Shown here: positions 9,405-18,535 of the stretch, one piece after another
Layout: the number at the start of each line of letters is the position of its first letter
Position numbering within the stretch: the stretch's first letter is position 1
The notes under the pieces: model-generated
The model's database searches: none
Told to the model about the DNA's origin: nothing
What the model saw: the letters and a program-made list of their open reading frames with translations, nothing else
Position numbers and translations under genes: made by a program
Assembly (NCBI GenBank): GCA_029261815.1
Contig: JAJDAQ010000072.1
Location: forward strand, 1 to 64,000
Direction: 5' to 3'
Source: Deltaproteobacteria bacterium
GTDB taxonomy: Bacteria > Myxococcota_A > UBA9160 > UBA6930
Length of the DNA: 64,000 nt

Positions 9405-12400
9405 TTACATCGAGCGCCGGTAGCGACCCCCGACACTGAACAACGCTTCCGTCACGTCGCCCAGCGAGGCGCATTTCACGCTCTCGACCAGGGCCTCGAA
9501 CACGTTCCCGCCCGCCCTCGCCACGTCCTGCAGGTGGGCCAGCGCCGCCGGGCGCTCGGCCGCGTGGCGCTCCCGGAACGACGCGAGTGACGCGATCTGT
9601 GCATCCTTCTCGGGGCCGCTCGCTCGCATCAATGCGAGGGGCTGCTGCATCGCATCGGGCGTCGGGCTCTCGAACGTGTTCACACCGATGATCGGCAGCT
9701 CGCCCGAGTGCTTTCGCGCCTCGTAGGTCATGCTCTCGTCCTGGATCTTGCCGCGCTGATAGTGCGTTTCCATCGCGCCCAGGACGCCGCCTCGCCGGGA
9801 GATGCGTTCGAACTCCTCCAGCACCGCGTCTTCGACCGCGTCGGTCAGCCACTCGATCGCATAGGAGCCCTGGAGCGCGTTCTCGGTCCGCGTCATCCCG
9901 AGCTCCCGGTTGATGATCAGCTGGATCGCCAAGGCACGGCGCACACTCTCTTCGGTCGGCGTCGTCACCGCTTCGTCATACGCGTTGGTGTGTAGGCTGT
10001 TGCAGTGGTCCTGGATCGCCGTCAGCGCCTGGAGCGTGGTTCGGATGTCGTTGAACGCCATTTCCTGCGCGTGAAGCGAACGACCCGAGGTCTGGATGTG
10101 GTATTTCAGCTTCTGGCTGCGTTCGGTGCCGCCGTAGACGTCGCGCATCGCGATCGACCAGATGCGCCGCGCGACGCGACCGATCACGTTGTACTCAGCG
10201 TCGAGACCATTCGAGAAGAAGAACGAGAAGTTCGGCGCGAACTCGTCGACGCTCATTCCACGTGCTCGATACGCTTCGACATAGGTGAAGCCGTTGGCCA
10301 ACGTAAAGGCCAATTGCGTGATCGGGTTCGCTCCCGCTTCAGCGATGTGATAGCCCGAGATCGAGACCGAGTAGAAGTTGCGCACTTCGTTCGCGACGAA
10401 CCATTCCTGGATGTCGCCCATCACCTTCAATGAGAAGTCGGCGCCGAAAATGCAGGTGTTCTGGGCCTGGTCTTCCTTGAGGATGTCGGCCTGAACGGTG
10501 CCGCGGACCGTGCGCAGAACTTCCGCCTTGATGCGCGCATAGGTCTCCGCATCGACGGCTTCATCGCCGCGGATCCCGAGAAGCCCGAGCCCCAGCCCGC
10601 TATGCGTGGCCGGGAGTTCTCCTTGATAGGCCGGCAACGGCCCGCGTTCGCCCTCGATCCGTGCGCGCACGGCATCGAGCGCCCCCTCCGCGACGAGGTG
10701 CTTCTCGACCTGCTGGTCGATCGCGGCGTTGAGGAAGAACGCGAGCACGGTGGGCGCCGGGCCGTTGATGGTCATTGAAACCGAGGTCGCCGGATCGCAG
10801 AGATCGAAGCCGGAATAGAGCTTCTTGGCATCGTCCAGCGTGCAGACCGACACGCCCGAGGTTCCGACCTTGCCGTAGATATCGGGTCGCTCGTCGGGGT
10901 CGCGCCCGTAGAGCGTGACGCTGTCAAAGGCGGTGGAGAGGCGGTTCGCAGCTTGATCGGCGGCGAGCATGTGGAAGCGCCGGTTCGTGCGCTCGGGGCC
11001 GCCCTCGCCCGCGAACATGCGTGCCGGTTCCTCTTCCGGGCGTTTGAACGGAAAAACACCGGCCGTAAAGGGGAACGCGCCTGGGAGATTCTCCTGGCGC
11101 AGGAAGCGGGCAAGCCCCCCGCGTTCCTCGTCCACGGGGACGGCGATGCGCGGCAGGCGCGTCCCGCTGAGCGTCTCGACGTGGTTCTCGACCTCGATTT
11201 CCCGGCCGCGAACCCCGTACGACTGGCAGTCGGCTTCGTAGGACGCACGCCGTTCGGGCCACGCTTCGAGGGATGCCTCGAGATTCGAATCGATCTGGCT
11301 GCGCGCATTCGCGGCGCGTGACCTCAGGGTCGTGACGACCGCTTCGTCGCTGTCAGCCAGAGCGTTCGCGGCACGGTCGAGGCTCTCGGCATCGCGAACC
11401 TGTTCGACCAGTTGCGTTGTTTCGGACCGGTAACGGCGAACAGAATCAGCGATCTCCTCCAGATAGCGTTCCCGACCGGCCGGGATCAGCTTGGGCGGCG
11501 ACGCGATCGCGAGCGAGGTTCGCGTGTCTCCGGCGAAGGGCCCGCCATGCGCGGCCGCGCCAGCTCGAATCGCTTCATACAGCCGGTCGACGCCCGGATC
11601 ATCCCATTGGCTCGCGACCGTTGCGAACACCGGCACATCGGCATCTGTGGCCTCGAATGCGGTGTGATTGCGTCGCCACTGCTTGCGAACATCGCGCAGC
11701 GCATCCTCTGCGCCTCGGCGATCGCTCTTGTTGAGCACGACGAGGTCGGCCAGCTCGAGCATGTCGATCTTCTCGAGCTGGGAGGGTGCGCCGTACTCGG
11801 GCGTCATCACGTAGATCGACGTGTCGGCCAGGTCGACGATCTCGGAGTCGCTTTGCCCGATACCGGCCGTCTCGACCAGGATCATGTCGAATCCAGCGGC
11901 CTTCAAGACGAGGACCGCGTCGCTCACGGCCTGGGAAAGTGCAAGGTGGGCCTGTCGTGTCGCCAGCGATCGGGCAAAGATGCCCTCCCCACTGATCGAG
12001 TTCATCCGGATCCGGTCGCCTAGCAGAGCCCCACCGGTCTTCCGCCGACTGGGGTCCACCAGGAGCAGGCCGATCGAGGCCTCGGCATGATCGGTGCGGA
12101 AACGGCGCACGATCTCGTCGACCACACTCGACTTGCCCGCCCCGCCAGTGCCCGTGAAGCCCACGACCGGCACCGCGCGCGTGGCTGCCCGCGTTCGGAG
12201 CCGCCCGCGAAGTTCGGCCGCCTGGGTGGAGTCGGCATCGGCTTCCAGCGCCGTGATTGCTCGCGCGACATCGGCCGTCCGCTCGGGCGAGAGCTCATCG
12301 ACGTCACCGTCGAACGGGTGCGCGTCCGCATGCGCCCGACATTCGTCGACGATGGTCTTGATCATTCCTTCGAGCCCCAGCTTGCGGCCGTCTTCGGGGC

Positions 12401-12776
12401 TGAAGATGTGCGCCACCCCGTAGGCGTGGAGGGCTTCGATCTCTTCGGGGACGATGGTTCCGCCGCCACCGCCGTAGACACGAATATGGCCTGCACCGCC
12501 GGCCGCGAGCCGATCAACCAGGTACTGGAAGAACTCGACGTGGCCCCCCTGATACGACGAGATCGCGACCGCGTGCGCGTCCTCTTCGATCGCGGCTTCC
12601 ACGATTTCCTCGACGGATCGGTCATGGCCCAGGTGGACGACCTCTGCGCCCAACGACTGCAGGATCCGCCGCATGATGTTGATGGCAGCATCATGTCCGT
12701 CAAAGAGCGAAGCCGCCGTCACGACACGAATGCGTTCGGGGGCCGGTGCCAGGGGGGTGATTTCTGCAGAGGCCAT
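9405..12776 (-). CDS. icmF: Fused isobutyryl-CoA mutase IcmF
   Basis: An 1123-residue protein with the IcmF order. Residues about 15-150 are a B12-binding domain (FDGHDAAIN). Residues about 205-480 are a MeaB-like G-protein domain (P-loop [22 protein letters not shown]). Residues about 540-1100 are the mutase barrel ([31 protein letters not shown]). IcmF interconverts isobutyryl-CoA and n-butyryl-CoA, and some members also act on isovaleryl- or pivalyl-CoA. The GTPase domain is the built-in chaperone. The start overlaps the stop of the MerR gene by one base, so the regulator and mutase are translated as one unit. Confidence 0.95.
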   Translation of the reverse strand: MASAEITPLAPAPERIRVVTAASLFDGHDAAINIMRRILQSLGAEVVHLGHDRSVEEIVEAAIEEDAHAVAISSYQGGHVEFFQYLVDRLAAGGAGHIRVYGGGGGTIVPEEIEALHAYGVAHIFSPEDGRKLGLEGMIKTIVDECRAHADAHPFDGDVDELSPERTADVARAITALEADADSTQAAELRGRLRTRAATRAVPVVGFTGTGGAGKSSVVDEIVRRFRTDHAEASIGLLLVDPSRRKTGGALLGDRIRMNSISGEGIFARSLATRQAHLALSQAVSDAVLVLKAAGFDMILVETAGIGQSDSEIVDLADTSIYVMTPEYGAPSQLEKIDMLELADLVVLNKSDRRGAEDALRDVRKQWRRNHTAFEATDADVPVFATVASQWDDPGVDRLYEAIRAGAAAHGGPFAGDTRTSLAIASPPKLIPAGRERYLEEIADSVRRYRSETTQLVEQVRDAESLDRAANALADSDEAVVTTLRSRAANARSQIDSNLEASLEAWPERRASYEADCQSYGVRGREIEVENHVETLSGTRLPRIAVPVDEERGGLARFLRQENLPGAFPFTAGVFPFKRPEEEPARMFAGEGGPERTNRRFHMLAADQAANRLSTAFDSVTLYGRDPDERPDIYGKVGTSGVSVCTLDDAKKLYSGFDLCDPATSVSMTINGPAPTVLAFFLNAAIDQQVEKHLVAEGALDAVRARIEGERGPLPAYQGELPATHSGLGLGLLGIRGDEAVDAETYARIKAEVLRTVRGTVQADILKEDQAQNTCIFGADFSLKVMGDIQEWFVANEVRNFYSVSISGYHIAEAGANPITQLAFTLANGFTYVEAYRARGMSVDEFAPNFSFFFSNGLDAEYNVIGRVARRIWSIAMRDVYGGTERSQKLKYHIQTSGRSLHAQEMAFNDIRTTLQALTAIQDHCNSLHTNAYDEAVTTPTEESVRRALAIQLIINRELGMTRTENALQGSYAIEWLTDAVEDAVLEEFERISRRGGVLGAMETHYQRGKIQDESMTYEARKHSGELPIIGVNTFESPTPDAMQQPLALMRASGPEKDAQIASLASFRERHAAERPAALAHLQDVARAGGNVFEALVESVKCASLGDVTEALFSVGGRYRRSM

Positions 12777-13183
12777 CAGGCTTCCTCCTCGTGACGGAGC
12801 GTCGCTGCGCGTGCTCCCACATGGTCTCGGTACTTCTCGATCTCGTCTCGTAGGCCACCGAGTTGCTGGACGCGCTCGTCAACGCCGCGCAGGTGGTGGG
12901 CCAGAAGCTGGTCCAGACGTTCAAGCATCGCGCGGGTCGAGCCCTCGATGCCGTAGACGGCGTTGAGGTCCCCGATCTCCTGCAGCGTCAGGCCGAACGC
13001 CTTGAGGCGAGTGATGAAGCGCAGGCGCTCGCGTTCATCGGGGCCGTAGATGCGGCGGCCGGCTTCGCGTCGGCGAACGCCCGGCAGTAGCCCCAGCTCT
13101 TCGTAGTACCGGACGGTCCGGGCCGACAGCCCAGTCTGCCGGCATACCTCGCCAATGGACCAATCTTCCTGCGCGCTCGCCAC
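12776..13183 (-). CDS. MerR-family transcriptional regulator of the acyl-CoA mutase operon
   Basis: A 135-residue MerR-type regulator. The winged helix is at residues 8-75 (SIGEVCRQTGLSARTVRYYE and the wing RRREAGRRIYGPDERERLRF), followed by a dimerisation coiled coil at about 80-125. It lacks the cysteine cluster of metal-sensing MerR proteins and resembles the fatty-acid or branched-chain amino-acid (LiuR-like) branch. It starts with GTG and its stop overlaps the icmF start. A perfect 20-bp palindrome lies 16 bp upstream of the start, next to a TATGAT hexamer, so autoregulation together with icmF is likely. A small-molecule acyl-CoA effector is inference. Confidence 0.87.
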   Translation of the reverse strand: MASAQEDWSIGEVCRQTGLSARTVRYYEELGLLPGVRRREAGRRIYGPDERERLRFITRLKAFGLTLQEIGDLNAVYGIEGSTRAMLERLDQLLAHHLRGVDERVQQLGGLRDEIEKYRDHVGARAATLRHEEEA

Positions 13184-13199
13184 GTTTGTCTCGATATCA

Positions 13200-13219
13200 G
13201 CCAGTTAACGTTAACTGGC
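13200..13219 (-). promoter_or_regulatory. Perfect palindromic operator upstream of merR-icmF
   Basis: The 20-bp sequence gccagttaacgttaactggc is a perfect inverted repeat with no spacer. On the minus strand it directly follows a -10-like TATGAT and lies 16 bp ahead of the MerR GTG start. MerR-family operators are palindromes inside or beside the promoter, so this is the likely autoregulatory site. Confidence 0.75.
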
Positions 13220-13230
13220 AATCATAGACC

Positions 13231-13256
13231 AGAGAAAGCCGGCCTGCACGGCCGGC
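13231..13256 (-). terminator. Rho-independent terminator after the PEP-CTERM gene
   Basis: On the minus strand a 7-bp perfect GC stem (GCCGGCC / GGCCGGC) with a 5-base loop is followed by TTTCTCT. It lies about 23 bp after the PEP-CTERM stop codon and before the merR promoter, insulating the two transcripts. Confidence 0.7.
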
Positions 13257-13278
13257 CCCCTCAACGCGGGTGACGCGA

Positions 13279-13926
13279 CTAGACGCGCCGCAGGCGCAGA
13301 GCGCCCATCCCGATCAGGATCAGTGCGCCCAGCGCGGGCTCAGGCACTCCGACGAAGTCGATCGTGGCGAAGACCTCGACGGTCTGACCCCCGTGCAGGA
13401 ACGTGAACATGCTCGAGCGCACCGCGTGCAGCGTGCCGCTGCTTCCCGACACGTCGACGGTTCCGCCTGCTGACGGCGACGAGACGTTGATCAACTGGCT
13501 GAAACCACCGGCGAGGCCGCCGGAAAGCGTGACATCGGCGGCGATGTCAAAGGGTCCGCCGGTCCAGGTCCAAGGGCCGGTTCCGCCTGCGGGGGCCGAG
13601 AAGCCGGCACCGTCGGTGACCACGACGGAGATATCGAGCGTCCCGAGCAGTAAGCCGAGATCGATCGTGTCATCGATCACGATCTCGAGATCGGTCAGCG
13701 CCGGCACCATCGCGTCGAACGTGAAGAACGTTCCCGTGACCGGGGCCGAGAGGCTGGAGATCGGTGATCCGTTGACCTCGATGTCCAGCATGGCCGAGCC
13801 ACTGACAAAGCCGTAGGACACGGGTGTCGCCTGGGCCGCACTGGCCACGAACAAGAGCACTGCGGCGGCAACAAGACCTCGCCAGCTGGATGCCCCGATA
13901 ACCTGAATTCTTGAGCGCAAAGCCAT
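13279..13926 (-). CDS. PEP-CTERM-anchored exported protein
   Basis: 215 residues from the ATG at 13926; a longer in-frame start at 14094 would include the promoter region. An N-terminal signal peptide covers about residues 1-34 (hydrophobic core LVAAAVLLFVASA, cleavage near AQA). The C-terminus is a classic PEP-CTERM sorting tail: VPEP, a hydrophobic helix, then RLRRV. Between them is a beta-rich, Gly/Ser/Thr-rich, cysteine-free domain of unknown function. PEP-CTERM proteins are processed by exosortase and usually appear with exopolysaccharide; no exosortase gene is in the window. A sigma-54 promoter lies upstream and a terminator downstream, so it is a single-gene unit. Confidence 0.88.
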   Translation of the reverse strand: MALRSRIQVIGASSWRGLVAAAVLLFVASAAQATPVSYGFVSGSAMLDIEVNGSPISSLSAPVTGTFFTFDAMVPALTDLEIVIDDTIDLGLLLGTLDISVVVTDGAGFSAPAGGTGPWTWTGGPFDIAADVTLSGGLAGGFSQLINVSSPSAGGTVDVSGSSGTLHAVRSSMFTFLHGGQTVEVFATIDFVGVPEPALGALILIGMGALRLRRV

Positions 13927-13966
13927 TCCCCTTCTGATGGTCCTTCCCAGGACGACTCTTACATAC

Positions 13967-13981
13967 GCAAGAGCGGTGCCA
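13967..13981 (-). promoter_or_regulatory. Sigma-54 (-24/-12) promoter of the PEP-CTERM gene
   Basis: On the minus strand the sequence is TGGCACCGCTCTTGC, which is TGGCAC-N5-TTGC with exactly 10 bases between the invariant GG and GC. This matches the RpoN consensus. The predicted transcription start is roughly 25-30 bp ahead of the ATG at 13926. Sigma-54 control needs an enhancer-binding activator, probably the PrsR type associated with PEP-CTERM genes in other bacteria. Confidence 0.85.
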
Positions 13982-14056
13982 ACTTTGCCCGAGGTACCAA
14001 GCCCCTGAAATCGTGGACATTTTCCCGATCGGCCTTGGATCCGGGCAGGCGCGAAT

Positions 14057-14092
14057 GGAAAACCGATTCCGCCAGCACGGAAACATTTTTCC
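14057..14092. promoter_or_regulatory. Two GGAA-N6-TTCC sites, candidate enhancer-binding sites
   Basis: Two inverted repeats with the same GGAA-N6-TTCC layout lie at 14057-14070 and 14079-14092, with centres 22 bp apart, which is two helical turns. They lie about 75-125 bp upstream of the sigma-54 promoter, the normal position for the upstream sites of an enhancer-binding protein. A third, imperfect relative (ggacattttccc) lies at 14015-14026. Confidence 0.6.
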
Positions 14093-14108
14093 ACGAGCGG
14101 GACTGTTC

Positions 14109-15641
14109 CTACATGGGCACCACGGGACGACGCTTCGGCGGCGCTGCATCCCGGCGGTCGGCAGCGACCCGGAAGCGCGCCACGAGTTCTTGGCGCAGTT
14201 CGGCCGGATCGACGACCGCGTCGATGACGAGTTCGCTGGCCAGCCGCGTCAGATCGACATCCTCGCGGTATTCGCCCCGGAGCTTGTCGACCAACGCCGC
14301 GCGCTCGCCCTCGTCTTCGATGGCCTGGAGCCTGTTGTAGTAGACGGCATTCACGGCGGCTTCGGCCCCCATCACGGCGATCATGGCCGACGGGAGTGCC
14401 AGACAGGCATCCGGCTCGAAGCCCGGCCCCCCCATCGCGTAGAGGCCGGCGCCGTACGCCTTTCGGACGATCACCGAGATTCGCGGCACCGTGGCCGATG
14501 ACATCGACATGACCATCTTCGCGCCGGCTCGGATAATGCCCTCGCGTTCGACCTTCTGGCCGATCATGAAGCCCGGGACATCGGCCAGGTAGAGCAGCGG
14601 AATGCCGAAGGCGTCGCAGAGCTGGATGAAACGCGCCGCCTTGTCCGCCGACTCCACGAACAACACTCCCCCTTTCGACTTGGGCTGGTTGGCGATCACG
14701 CCGACCGGGCGCCCGTCCAGGCGCGCGAACCCGGTCAAGATCTCCTTCGCATAACGTTTCTTGATCTCGAAAAATGAGCCGGCGTCGACGAGGCGCTCGA
14801 TGATCTTGCGCATATCGAACGTCTTGTTCTCGTTCTCTGGAATCAGGCTTTCGATCTCGGCCGGCGATTCGGCCGGTTCGGCCGACGCCACGGCCGGCAG
14901 CGCGGCTTCGAAGTGGCTCGGGAAGTACGATAGATACGCGCGCGCCGCGTCGATCGACTCTTCCTCGGTTGCGGCAAGCAGATCACCGCAGCCCGAGACA
15001 GAGCAGTGCATCTTGGCCCCGCCCATTTCGTCGAGGCTGACATCCTGGCCGATCACCTCCTGCGCCATCCGCGGCGACCCCAGGTACATGGAGGCATTGC
15101 CGTCCACCATGAAGACGACATCACAGAACGCGGGGATGTACGCGCCACCGGCCGCAGACGGGCCGAACAGCAAGCAGACCTGCGGAACGAAGCCGGACAT
15201 CCGCACCTGATTGTGGAAGATGCGGCCCGCGCCGCGCCGGCCGGGAAACATCTCGATCTGGTCCGTGATGCGCGCGCCCGCTGAGTCGACGAGGTAGAGC
15301 ATCGGGCAACGCAGTCGCTCTGCGCGTTCCTGCACCCGGAGGATCTTTTCGACCGTGCGTTTCCCCCAGGAGCCCGCCTTCACGGTCGAGTCGTTCGCCA
15401 TCACGCAGACCGTGCGGCCATCGATGGCACCGGTCCCAGTGACCACGCCGTCCGCCGGAAGGTCGCCGGCCATCACGTTCGCCAGCGCGGCGTCTTCGAC
15501 GAAGGAACCGTCGTCGAGCAAGCGCGCGAGGCGGTCGCGGCAGAAGAGCTTGCCCTGTGCCGCGTTCTTGTCGTGGTTCTTCGCTGCACCGCCCTCGCGG
15601 ATTCCGTCCAGGATCGCGCGAACGTCTTCACCCGTTTTCAT
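14109..15641 (-). CDS. Acyl-CoA carboxylase, carboxyltransferase (beta) subunit
   Basis: A 510-residue carboxyltransferase of the propionyl-/methylcrotonyl-/geranyl-CoA carboxylase type. Both crotonase-like halves are present: DSAGARITDQIEMFPGRRGAGRIF-type region near 120-145 with GPSAAGGAYIPA near 160-171, and DVPGFMIGQKVEREGIIRAGA-type region near 350-372 with YGAGLYAMGGPGFEPD. It transfers carboxyl from biotin to an acyl-CoA. No biotin carboxylase or biotin carrier gene is in the window, so its alpha subunit must be encoded elsewhere. Context with methylmalonyl-CoA mutase would fit propionyl-CoA, but substrate cannot be read from the sequence. Confidence 0.9.
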   Translation of the reverse strand: MKTGEDVRAILDGIREGGAAKNHDKNAAQGKLFCRDRLARLLDDGSFVEDAALANVMAGDLPADGVVTGTGAIDGRTVCVMANDSTVKAGSWGKRTVEKILRVQERAERLRCPMLYLVDSAGARITDQIEMFPGRRGAGRIFHNQVRMSGFVPQVCLLFGPSAAGGAYIPAFCDVVFMVDGNASMYLGSPRMAQEVIGQDVSLDEMGGAKMHCSVSGCGDLLAATEEESIDAARAYLSYFPSHFEAALPAVASAEPAESPAEIESLIPENENKTFDMRKIIERLVDAGSFFEIKKRYAKEILTGFARLDGRPVGVIANQPKSKGGVLFVESADKAARFIQLCDAFGIPLLYLADVPGFMIGQKVEREGIIRAGAKMVMSMSSATVPRISVIVRKAYGAGLYAMGGPGFEPDACLALPSAMIAVMGAEAAVNAVYYNRLQAIEDEGERAALVDKLRGEYREDVDLTRLASELVIDAVVDPAELRQELVARFRVAADRRDAAPPKRRPVVPM

Positions 15642-15661
15642 GTCATTGGCTCCGTTTCATC

Positions 15662-15702
15662 CCTGAAAGAGACAGGGCCGGCCCTGCGAACAGGACCGGC
15701 CC
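15662..15702 (-). terminator. Tetraloop hairpin between thiolase and carboxylase genes
   Basis: On the minus strand a 12-bp stem with one mismatch closes a TTCG tetraloop and is followed by TGTCTCTTTC. It sits 61 bp after the thiolase stop and 20 bp before the carboxylase start, so it may be a full or partial terminator separating the two genes. Confidence 0.6.
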
Positions 15703-15762
15703 CATGATGGCGAATCATCGTCGCCGGCGCGGAAAAGGAGCCGAGGTTTCGGCCCGGGCTCC

Positions 15763-16995
15763 CTAGCGACCGATGATGAAGCTGCAGCTCGTCGTTCCGC
15801 TGCCGCCGATGTTCAAGGTCTGGATGTTCTTGGCACCCTCGATCTGGTAGTCGCCGGCTGTCTCCGTAACCTGCTTGTAGCCGTCGAGGAGCTGGCGCAC
15901 GCCCGTCGCCCCGACCGGGTGACCGGCGCCGATCAGGCCGCCACTCGCGTTGATCGGGTGCTTGCCATCGATCTCGAGCCAGCCTTCTTCGACAGCCTTC
16001 CAGCTCTCACCGGGAGCGGTGATGCCGAAGTGGTCGATGGCCATGTACTCGGAGGTCGTGAAGCAATCGTGGGTCTCGATGCCGTCGATGCCATTCACGT
16101 CGGCGATACCCGCGCGCTTCATGGCGCTCGTGATCGTGCTGCGCACGTGCGGCAGGACGTACTCGGCGCTCCGGCTCTCGGCGATCTTGTCGTCGAAGCG
16201 CAGGCGTGCCGTGTTGTGCCCCCATCCCTTCAGCCGCGGGATGTCTTCGAGCTTCTTGCCCATGCCCTTGGCGTACTTCTCTGCGTACTCGGCATTGGCC
16301 AGGAACATGCAGACCGCGCCGTCCGTGACCTGCGAGCAGTCGGAAATCCGGACGCGACCGCCGATGGCCGGATTGTCGTCCGTGCGGCAGAGCGCGTGCT
16401 CCTTGTTCATGTACCAGGTGCGGGTCTGCGCGTTCGGGTTCAACTTCGCGTTGTCGTAGTTGAGCCGGCTGATCTCAGCGAGATGGTCGTCGTTGAGGCC
16501 ATAACGCTTGTCGTACTCATCACCGAGACGACCGAAGAGCTTCGGGAACGGGGCTTCGATGCCTTCGGCTTCGTCTTCGTACCAGGCCGCCGTACCGAGG
16601 TAGGTGCCACCCGTGCCTGAATCGACCGTCTTCATCTGCTCGATGCCGACGACGGCCTGAAGCCCATAGCGGCCGGCTTCGATCTCGGCCGAAGCCGCGA
16701 GCAAAGCGATCGAGCCCGATGCACACGCCGCTTCGTGGCGACCGGTCGGGAGACCGCTGAAGGCCGGATGGACTTCGGTGAAGAACGCACCGAGGTGGCC
16801 CTGCATGCAATAGAGCTCTGCCGCAAAGTTGCCAACGTGGGCGCTCTCGACCTCTTCCGGCGCAATGCCGGTGGCCTCGAGCCCGCCGAGCACGCTCTCG
16901 CGCATCAGCGCCGAGAAGTGCTTGCTCTCCTTCGTCCAGTTGCGGGCGAAGTCGGTCTGGTAACCGCCGAGAATGTAGACCTCAGAAACTGCCAT
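15763..16995 (-). CDS. Thiolase-family acetyl-CoA acyltransferase (SCP2-like)
   Basis: 410 residues from the ATG at 16995, which has AGAGGAG upstream; a longer in-frame start at 17073 overlaps the preceding gene without a ribosome site. The nucleophilic cysteine lies in [11 protein letters not shown] near residues 83-93, and the C-terminal catalytic block is [16 protein letters not shown] near 350-365 with a GGSGTTSC end. The sequence resembles the non-decarboxylating SCP2-type thiolases ([13 protein letters not shown] start). It lies 22 bp downstream of a 3-hydroxyacyl-CoA dehydrogenase gene, so together they would carry out the last two steps of a beta-oxidation cycle. Confidence 0.9.
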   Translation of the reverse strand: MAVSEVYILGGYQTDFARNWTKESKHFSALMRESVLGGLEATGIAPEEVESAHVGNFAAELYCMQGHLGAFFTEVHPAFSGLPTGRHEAACASGSIALLAASAEIEAGRYGLQAVVGIEQMKTVDSGTGGTYLGTAAWYEDEAEGIEAPFPKLFGRLGDEYDKRYGLNDDHLAEISRLNYDNAKLNPNAQTRTWYMNKEHALCRTDDNPAIGGRVRISDCSQVTDGAVCMFLANAEYAEKYAKGMGKKLEDIPRLKGWGHNTARLRFDDKIAESRSAEYVLPHVRSTITSAMKRAGIADVNGIDGIETHDCFTTSEYMAIDHFGITAPGESWKAVEEGWLEIDGKHPINASGGLIGAGHPVGATGVRQLLDGYKQVTETAGDYQIEGAKNIQTLNIGGSGTTSCSFIIGR

Positions 16996-17017
16996 GGGGA
17001 TCTCCTCTTCTCGACGC

Positions 17018-18361
17018 CTAACCGGCGACGAAGAACTTTCCGATGTTGATGGTCGGGTGATGGAAGAACGCATCGGGCTCCGCAGAGCCGGCGGCGGCTT
17101 CGAGCGCCGCCGGGACCGGAAGGCCCGAGCGCGCGATCATGTCGACGGCGGCCTTCGGGCCCATGACATCGACCAGGACCGACGGCGGCGCCCAGTTGAA
17201 GCCGGTGCCCATGATGCGGTCAATGCCGTCGATCGTGTCCGTGCACTCGCCAACACGGTGGAAGGCGTAGCTGATGTAGCCGGCGATCACCTTGCGAGCG
17301 ATGGCAGCCTCATCGCCATCGGCGGCGAGGAAGATGGCCATGCCTTCTCGGTAACGGCCCTGCGAGTACATGCGCGCGACGTCGTCGATGTAGCCCAGGT
17401 TGGGCAACTCGATATCTGCTTCCGGCGTGTAGTCGCCCGTTGCCGGGTCGAGTACCAGACGGGTCTTGCCGTCTTTCTTGAAGAAACCGCCGCCACTCTT
17501 GTTGCCCATGACGCCCTTGTCCATCAAGGCCGCCATGTAGGCCGGAAGCTTGTTCGTCTCACGGGCTTCGTCGTCGGTGTTCTCGTAGACGTTGTCCACG
17601 ATCGCTCGGTGGATGTCCCAGCCGACGAGGTCGATGGTGGCGAGCGGCGTCATGGCGCGGCCGGTGTAGGGACCGACGAGCCGATCGACGAGCACGGGGC
17701 TGATCTGCTCGGCGAGTTGCGCCGCTTCGTTCAGCAGCTTGAAGCCCACGCGGTTGCCGGCGAAGGCGGGCGTGTCGTGGGTGCGAATGATCTCGCGGCC
17801 CAGGCGCAGGCGGGAGAAGGCTTCGACGAAGTCGAGGACACCCGGATCGGTATCGTTCCCGGCGATCAACTCGGTTCCCACGATCACGTTCGGGGGGTTG
17901 AATACGTGCAGGCCCAGGAAGTTCTTGCGGAATGACTCGCTTCGACCTTCACACAGCGCGTTGATCGACAGGCCCGACGTCACCGTGGCCACGATCGAGT
18001 CGTCGCGACGAGCCTTCTCGACGCGGTCGAACATGTCCTTCTTGATCGCGAAGTCCTCGGTCAGGGCTTCGAAAACGAGGTCGGCTTCGCCCACCGCCTT
18101 CTCGAGGTCATCGTCGTAGCTCCCGACGGAAGCCCGGGACGCCACGGTGGGCGATCGCACCTGGCCGATGGCCGCTTCCAGTCCTTCCTGTGCCTTCTCG
18201 GTGGTCCGGGCAAGGAACGTCACGTGGGGCACGGCCGTCGTGAAGAGCGCGGCGCTGCCGTAGCCCATGGTGCCGTTGGCACCGAGGACGACCACGCGCT
18301 CGATCGAGCGGCTGCGGGCGAGCGCACGCAGGTCCGCGGCGCTGAGGGGGGTGGAGGACAT
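17018..18361 (-). CDS. 3-hydroxyacyl-CoA dehydrogenase
   Basis: A 447-residue NAD-dependent dehydrogenase with a Rossmann motif [18 protein letters not shown] near residues 23-40 (the usual GxGxxG is GANGTMG) and the family block [12 protein letters not shown] near 146-157, where His-157-type catalysis is expected, then [13 protein letters not shown] near 200-212. There is no fused enoyl-CoA hydratase domain, unlike FadB/FadJ. The gene precedes the thiolase gene with a 22-bp gap and is the first of the pair; GGAG lies nine bases before the ATG. Confidence 0.88.
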   Translation of the reverse strand: MSSTPLSAADLRALARSRSIERVVVLGANGTMGYGSAALFTTAVPHVTFLARTTEKAQEGLEAAIGQVRSPTVASRASVGSYDDDLEKAVGEADLVFEALTEDFAIKKDMFDRVEKARRDDSIVATVTSGLSINALCEGRSESFRKNFLGLHVFNPPNVIVGTELIAGNDTDPGVLDFVEAFSRLRLGREIIRTHDTPAFAGNRVGFKLLNEAAQLAEQISPVLVDRLVGPYTGRAMTPLATIDLVGWDIHRAIVDNVYENTDDEARETNKLPAYMAALMDKGVMGNKSGGGFFKKDGKTRLVLDPATGDYTPEADIELPNLGYIDDVARMYSQGRYREGMAIFLAADGDEAAIARKVIAGYISYAFHRVGECTDTIDGIDRIMGTGFNWAPPSVLVDVMGPKAAVDMIARSGLPVPAALEAAAGSAEPDAFFHHPTINIGKFFVAG

Positions 18362-18535
18362 GGGAGGTTGCTCCTTGGCACTGCAAGTCCGGGGGACTCA
18401 AAGGAAAACGGGCCGACGCTAGCTGATGGGTTAGTGGCGGTAAACCTGCCAAAGGTGACTTCGGCACCGTGACTTCGGGTCAATTCGGAACGGCTGCGAA
18501 ATTGCGCACGGATTGCCGAAAGAGCCCGCGCCGGA

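Noticed and set aside
13184-13278. Cobalamin riboswitch ahead of the B12-mutase operon
   Set aside because: The region is only 95 bp and is filled by the terminator, the -10-like hexamer and the MerR palindrome.
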